9,359 nucleotides of DNA from JAWPMV01 sp038527215 (GTDB lineage: Bacteria > Bacteroidota > Bacteroidia > J057): positions 1-9,359 of the forward strand of contig JBCBGC010000192.1 of NCBI GenBank assembly GCA_038527215.1, in the 5' to 3' direction. A program made the translations under genes and the position numbers. Below are positions 5,223-9,359 of the stretch, piece after piece; the stretch's first letter is position 1; the number at the start of each line of letters is the position of its first letter. The notes below the pieces were generated by a model that worked only from the letters and a program-made list of their open reading frames with translations, was not told the DNA's origin and did no database searches.

Positions 5223-8200
5223 ATGTCGTCTAACAAACATCAGCTCCGTACAAAGAGTACGGTAGCTACCCGAACTTTGCTCAAAAAAATCGGCTATTCG
5301 GGAGCCATACTAGCCATGGTAGTCGCCCTGAACAACAGCTTTTCCGGTCTTTTCAATCAGCAGTATATGCTTATCCAGGCAGGTAATACCTTGGCTGTTG
5401 GCGGCGACCTGGTTAATGAAGACACCCTCATCATAGAGGGCCACCTGGAATTATCAGGTGATTTAATAAATCAGGAATTTATGGACTGCGGAAATTGCCA
5501 GGATGGGATGGTCACCTTCACCAATTCCTATCAAAACCCTCAGACTATCGGGGGTATTTCGCCTATAAATTTATATCAAATCAAGGTGTTGACCAGTGGG
5601 GGAATAGATCTTGAGAATGAAGTAAAAATACGGCATAAGGTTTTCTTCACCGGAGGTGGAATGAGGTCAGAAAGAGGGAATCCAAATTATTTCTTACATC
5701 TTTTTGATTCGGCAAGCATCGAGGGCCTCTCAGATTCGCTTCACGTAAATGGATATGTAGGATATACCGGGGATTCTACCTTTACTTTTCCTATTGGAGA
5801 TGGCCAATCATTGAGGCCTGTTACGATCGAACCAGCTGGCGGGAGCGGTTTTTATCAGGCCGCGTACTTTCCACACGATCCAAACCAAAATACTGCCTTG
5901 GCTGGAAGCCCTTTTCCGCGGACCGCTATGGATGTCTCTCAATTGGGAGCTATCCACGAGCAGGAATACTGGGATATAAACGGAACGGAAATCGGCATAC
6001 TCACCTTCACCTGGAATCCGGGCAGTCACATCAACCAGTGGCTCAATGACCTGCAGGAACTTGTGGTGGTAGGTTGGAACGGAACCCGATGGGAAAGTTT
6101 GGGGCAAACGGCCCTAAATGGCGATATCAATCAGGGATCTATCAGTAGTATGCCGGTGGTTCCCAATGATTATCAGGCCTACACTTTGGGGAGCAGTGGG
6201 TCCTGCGGCGGTAATCTTACCCGGCTGGCGGACATAGGCTTGCAAGCAGATATGGGCCAGAGCTGGAATGTCTCCTTTGGAGACTATGACAACGATGGAT
6301 ATGAAGATGTCTTTGTGGGAGAATTCTTCCACTGGAAGGGCAATTACCTTTATAAGAATAACCAGGATGGCACTTTTAGTCGAGTATCTGTGGGTGACCT
6401 GACCAGTGATAAAGGGGCTACCGGAGGCAGCACCTGGGGAGATTTCGATAATGACGGGGACCTCGATATTTTTGTAGCCAATGTGGTGCGGGCTGATAAT
6501 CATCTGTATGAAAACAATGGCGACGGAACCTTTACGCGGCTGGATGCTGGGGACGTAAGCCATTATGCGGGATACTGCCATAATGCTTCCTGGGTAGACT
6601 ATAATAATGATGGCTTGCTGGACATTTTCGCCAGTGATTACATGCCTACCCGTTATAATCAGCTTTATCACAACAATGGAGATGGCACCTTTAGTTCTGC
6701 TACGGATAACCCCATCGCCCTGGAGGCTAAGTTCTCTATGGGAGCGACCTGGGGAGATTATGACAATGATGGTTTGCTCGATCTTTTTGTTCCCAACGGC
6801 AGAAACGCCCATAATTCCCTCTATCACAATGACGGCAATGGAAAATTCACCAAAATCGCCAGCGGACCGGTGGTTACCGATGGGGGAAATAGTGGTGGTT
6901 CATCCTGGGCGGATGTAGATAATGACGGGGACCTGGATTTATACGTTACCAATGCGAGTAACCAGCCCAACTTTTTCTACCTCAATCAAGGAGATGGCAC
7001 GTTTGTCAAAAACACTACCTCCATCATCGCCACGGAAGCGGGTCATTCGCATGGTAGTGCCTGGGGCGATATTGATAACGACGGAGATCAGGACCTGTAC
7101 GTGACCAATGACCAAAATAAAGTGAACCGACTGTACCTAAATGATGGCTCAGGAAACTTCACCTTAGCGGCCGGGGGCATCAATTCCGATACAGATAATA
7201 GTTTTGCTGCCGCCTTTGCGGACATTGACAACGATGGCGACCTGGATTTGCTCTCTGGCAATGTCAATGAAATCAATACCCTGTATCAGAATCAAAGTTC
7301 GCTTTGTAGCAATTGGAAATGCATCAAATTGGTGGGGACCAAATCAAATCGCGCTGCCATTGGGGCAAAAATCCGGGTAAAAGCCACCGTGAACGGACAG
7401 TCTTTCTGGCAATTGCGGGAGATCAGCGGGCAGACCGGTGGGGGCTCCAGCGCCCAAAACAGCCTGAAAGCTCATTTTGGTCTGGGGGATGCCACCCAGA
7501 TCGACAGCATCATCATCGACTGGCCCTCCGGTTTTGAGCAGCGACTGACCAACGTAGCGATCAATGACTGCCAAACCATAGAAGAAGACAATGGCGTCCT
7601 CATTGCTGGCAAGGTCTATAATGACCTGAATGAAAATTGCCAGATGGACCCAGGAGAAGCAGGCATTCCCAATATCCGTATCGAGGTAAATCCTGGAAAA
7701 AAATATATGGTTACGGACGAAAATGGGGAATACCGGATGTATCGGGAGTATGGGGATTATCAGGTTTCCATTGTAGATGATTCCGCCTGGAGTTTCAACT
7801 GTACCAATGAACACCAAATCAGTTATACCTCTGATGTCAATAATCTTTTTAATTATACCAACTATCACTTTTCCGCGCGGCCGCTCTGTGAAGATCCGGA
7901 TCTATCCGTAAGCCTCTCGAGCACGGCTCTCCGTCTGGGATTCAGGAATACCTTTGCCGTCTCCTACATTAATACTGGGGCAGGCGCCGCTGAGAATGTA
8001 GAATTGGTGGTGGATTTCCACCAGGACATCGTCATTCTCTCGGCTGATAATCCTTGGGATGCCGTCCAAAGTATCGACTCTATCAACCGCTATACCTGGA
8101 ACCTTGGCACCCTTGCCTCCATGGGTCGGGGAACCATTATGTTTGCGGACTCTGTTTCGACGGATGCTACCATGGGGAGGATGATGGAAACCCGAGCCTA

Positions 8201-8963
8201 TTTCAATACCACCTCAGCAGATTGCGATAGTTCGGATAATTTGCGGACTTCTTTTGATGAAATTGTCGGAGCGGTGGATCCTAATGATAAACTGGTTTGG
8301 CCAGAAGGAAATGTGCTGGCCAGCGATACCTTGCACTATACCGTGCGCTTTCAAAATGTAGGCAGCTCCTATGCTAAGCGGGTGCTAATTCTAGATACGC
8401 TATCTCAGCATTTAGATTGGGGATCCTTTGAAATTGAAGAAGCGTCTCATGCCTACAAAGTCAATATTTCAGATGGTGGCATCGTGGAATTCGTCTTCGA
8501 CCACATCTACCTGGCAGACAGTGTTTCCAATGAACCAGAAAGTCATGGATTTATTTCTTACCGGATTTCGCCCAAAACGGGGGTAGCAGTTGGGACTTAT
8601 ATCTATAATCGGGCAGCCATACAGTTTGATTATGCTGAGTTTATCATCACCAATCAGACGGCCAACCGCGTTGTAAACAAGAAAAAGTCTCTTGAGAAGC
8701 CACCCTTTAAGTTGCTGATCCGCCCGAATCCCATGATTACGGAAAGCCGTCTTTCCATCCGTCATGAAGAGGACGCTTTGAGAAGCCTTGATATTACTCA
8801 AGTGGAGATCTTTACCTTATCCGGGCAATTGATCGACCGGAAGGCTGGCTTGAAACAAGCAGAATTTGTCCTGGACCGCCAGCAACTCAAGCAAGGGATT
8901 TATCTCCTGCGCGCCTGGGATGCCTACGGATTTAATTATAGTGGAAAATTAGTGGTAAAATAG
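5223..8963 (+). CDS. Large secreted FG-GAP/ASPIC-UnbV protein with T9SS C-terminal sorting domain
   Basis: This 1246-residue protein is likely exported and attached to the cell surface or released. Residues 1-45 have a basic N-terminus and a hydrophobic stretch (YSGAILAMVVAL) that can act as a signal peptide. Residues about 50-340 form a beta-rich region with 'GGDL.N.. .L.I.G.L.L.GD' repeats seen in Bacteroidota surface proteins. Seven FG-GAP/VCBS repeats follow, each with a calcium-loop motif of the DxDNDGxxD type at residues 354, 407, 459, 512, 564, 616 and 667. The spacing is 51-53 residues, as in a seven-bladed propeller. Residues about 710-780 are an ASPIC/UnbV domain (IGAKIRV, HFGLG, WPSG). 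Residues about 796-860 resemble an SdrD_B repeat (GKVYNDLNENCQMDPGEAG). Two beta-sandwich regions follow, the second introduced by DPNDK. The T9SS type A tail begins near residue 1166 (IRPNP) and ends GKLVVK. A role in adhesion or matrix binding is inference; no enzyme active site is seen. Confidence 0.9.
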   Translation: MSSNKHQLRTKSTVATRTLLKKIGYSGAILAMVVALNNSFSGLFNQQYMLIQAGNTLAVGGDLVNEDTLIIEGHLELSGDLINQEFMDCGNCQDGMVTFTNSYQNPQTIGGISPINLYQIKVLTSGGIDLENEVKIRHKVFFTGGGMRSERGNPNYFLHLFDSASIEGLSDSLHVNGYVGYTGDSTFTFPIGDGQSLRPVTIEPAGGSGFYQAAYFPHDPNQNTALAGSPFPRTAMDVSQLGAIHEQEYWDINGTEIGILTFTWNPGSHINQWLNDLQELVVVGWNGTRWESLGQTALNGDINQGSISSMPVVPNDYQAYTLGSSGSCGGNLTRLADIGLQADMGQSWNVSFGDYDNDGYEDVFVGEFFHWKGNYLYKNNQDGTFSRVSVGDLTSDKGATGGSTWGDFDNDGDLDIFVANVVRADNHLYENNGDGTFTRLDAGDVSHYAGYCHNASWVDYNNDGLLDIFASDYMPTRYNQLYHNNGDGTFSSATDNPIALEAKFSMGATWGDYDNDGLLDLFVPNGRNAHNSLYHNDGNGKFTKIASGPVVTDGGNSGGSSWADVDNDGDLDLYVTNASNQPNFFYLNQGDGTFVKNTTSIIATEAGHSHGSAWGDIDNDGDQDLYVTNDQNKVNRLYLNDGSGNFTLAAGGINSDTDNSFAAAFADIDNDGDLDLLSGNVNEINTLYQNQSSLCSNWKCIKLVGTKSNRAAIGAKIRVKATVNGQSFWQLREISGQTGGGSSAQNSLKAHFGLGDATQIDSIIIDWPSGFEQRLTNVAINDCQTIEEDNGVLIAGKVYNDLNENCQMDPGEAGIPNIRIEVNPGKKYMVTDENGEYRMYREYGDYQVSIVDDSAWSFNCTNEHQISYTSDVNNLFNYTNYHFSARPLCEDPDLSVSLSSTALRLGFRNTFAVSYINTGAGAAENVELVVDFHQDIVILSADNPWDAVQSIDSINRYTWNLGTLASMGRGTIMFADSVSTDATMGRMMETRAYFNTTSADCDSSDNLRTSFDEIVGAVDPNDKLVWPEGNVLASDTLHYTVRFQNVGSSYAKRVLILDTLSQHLDWGSFEIEEASHAYKVNISDGGIVEFVFDHIYLADSVSNEPESHGFISYRISPKTGVAVGTYIYNRAAIQFDYAEFIITNQTANRVVNKKKSLEKPPFKLLIRPNPMITESRLSIRHEEDALRSLDITQVEIFTLSGQLIDRKAGLKQAEFVLDRQQLKQGIYLLRAWDAYGFNYSGKLVVK

Positions 8964-8983
8964 CCTCAGGCCTATTGATCCTC

Positions 8984-9023
8984 AAAAAGCGCCATCCCGA
9001 AATTCGGGATGGCGCTTTTTTTT
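8984..9023 (+). terminator. Strong intrinsic terminator after the secreted-protein gene
   Basis: An 18-base arm AAAAAGCGCCATCCCGAA (8984-9001) is followed, after a single central A, by its exact reverse complement at 9003-9020, and three further T residues. In RNA the centre opens to a small loop. The GC-rich stem flanked by A and T tracts is a classic bidirectional rho-independent terminator, 20 bases after the stop codon at 8963. Confidence 0.92.
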
Positions 9024-9029
9024 GCTTGC

Positions 9030-9153
9030 CACCCCGGAAAGGCATTTGACCCACAGGGAAAATGACTTTATCAAACCGCATCTTGAAACCCCAACTATCC
9101 GCAAATATGTCACCCCGGAAAGACATTTGACCGATAAGGAAAAAGACTTATCC
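9030..9153 (+). repeat. Two direct copies of a CACCCCGGAAAG intergenic repeat
   Basis: A 42-43 base unit occurs at 9030-9072 and 9111-9153, 81 bases apart. Both begin CACCCCGGAAAG, continue with xCATTTGACC, and end in a GGGAAAATGACTT-like segment; they differ at about five positions plus one indel. A third start of the same unit is at 9332. The purine/pyrimidine bias and the lack of codon pattern indicate non-coding repeats. The second copy also forms the left end of the inverted-repeat element at 9108-9270. Confidence 0.75.
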
Positions 9154-9270
9154 GGGGTCTCTAGCAGCATACACCTTCCTTTATGGAGAGTTCCTGGCAG
9201 AGACCGGCACCAAAGCGAGAGACCCCGGATAGCTCACCTCCTTACACTCGGAGGAGCTTCCGGGGTGACA
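9108..9270. mobile_element. Nested inverted-repeat element, MITE- or REP-like
   Basis: Outer arms TGTCACCCCGGAA (9108-9120) and TTCCGGGGTGACA (9258-9270) are perfect 13-base inverted repeats. Inside them TATCCGGGGTCTCT (9149-9162) and AGAGACCCCGGATA (9218-9231) are perfect 14-base inverted repeats sharing a CCGGGGT core with the outer arms. A further small stem CCTCC / GGAGG lies at 9237-9241 and 9250-9254. The 163-base unit has no coding capacity that looks real, no transposase and no obvious target-site duplication. It could be a non-autonomous mobile element, or a REP-type palindromic repeat spread by a transposase elsewhere. Confidence 0.6.
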
Positions 9271-9328
9271 AGGAGGGGGAGGGATATACATTCAGCATGT
9301 GGAGCATAGTAAACACAACCCCCAAACA

Positions 9329-9359
9329 TGTCACCCCGGAAGGATTCGACCAAAGGGAG
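9329..9359 (+). repeat. Third copy of the TGTCACCCCGGAA repeat, cut by window edge
   Basis: TGTCACCCCGGAA recurs exactly at 9329-9341, followed by a variant GGATTCGACCAAAGGGAG that resembles the xxATTTGACCxxxAGGGA part of the other copies. The unit runs off the right edge, so the repeat array continues beyond the window. The 58 bases between it and the nested element (9271-9328) hold nothing I recognise. Confidence 0.65.

Noticed and set aside
6114..6827. Long open frame of 237 codons on the minus strand inside the secreted-protein gene
   Set aside because: It is the antisense of the repeated Asp-Asn-Asp codons of the FG-GAP repeats, and its isoleucine/valine-rich periodic sequence mirrors that repeat. 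It has no independent signals.
9022..9309. Plus-strand 95-codon frame and minus-strand frames in the 3' repeat region
   Set aside because: They lie entirely over the palindromic repeat cluster and their residues simply translate the repeat (TPERHLT twice). No ribosome-binding site or domain is seen.
9030..9359. CACCCCGGAA repeats considered as a CRISPR array
   Set aside because: Copies diverge, spacing is irregular (81 bases, then 221), and the units occur in both orientations with nested palindromes, which fits an intergenic mobile or REP-like element instead.

Overview
The window looks like chromosomal DNA from a member of the Bacteroidota, probably near the Saprospiria. The main clue is a very large secreted protein (5223-8963) that ends in a type IX secretion (T9SS) C-terminal sorting domain and carries the 'DPNDK' extracellular module common in that group. 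Most genes lack strong Shine-Dalgarno sites, which fits the phylum. These taxonomic statements are inferred from protein families; there is no rRNA or other marker gene in the window.

Left half (1-4207, minus strand): a CRISPR-Cas effector operon read right to left. It runs cas6 (4207-3395), then a large divergent Cas10d/Csc3-type subunit (3390-706), then a Cas7-family backbone subunit recognisable as Csc2 (652 to beyond the left edge). Csc2 with a Cas10-like large subunit points to type I-D. Cas6 would cut the pre-crRNA, Csc2 would coat the crRNA, and Cas10d would be the large subunit. Csc1 (Cas5d), Cas3, Cas4, Cas1, Cas2 and the CRISPR array are not in the window and would have to lie left of base 1 or elsewhere. 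The large subunit is unusual. I find no intact HD-nuclease motif at its N-terminus, and the expected four-cysteine zinc-finger region keeps only one cysteine.

Middle (4208-5222): about 1 kb with no convincing intact gene. Next to cas6 there is a good ribosome-binding site, a palindrome and three related GGTGGAT-type motifs. Beyond these lie A/T-rich repeats and palindromes, a 31-32 codon ORF, a roughly 79-codon coding-like fragment on the minus strand, and two hairpins ahead of the next gene. No CRISPR repeat-spacer array was seen here.

Right part (5223-9359, plus strand): one 1246-residue secreted protein. It has an N-terminal beta-rich region, a seven-repeat FG-GAP/VCBS calcium-binding propeller, an ASPIC/UnbV domain, an SdrD_B-like domain, two extracellular beta-sandwich regions and a T9SS sorting tail. 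A near-perfect strong terminator follows. The last 330 bases are non-coding and hold a GC-rich intergenic repeat family (core CACCCCGGAA) with a nested inverted-repeat element at 9108-9270; the array continues off the right edge. The CRISPR operon and the secreted protein are divergent and show no evident functional link.
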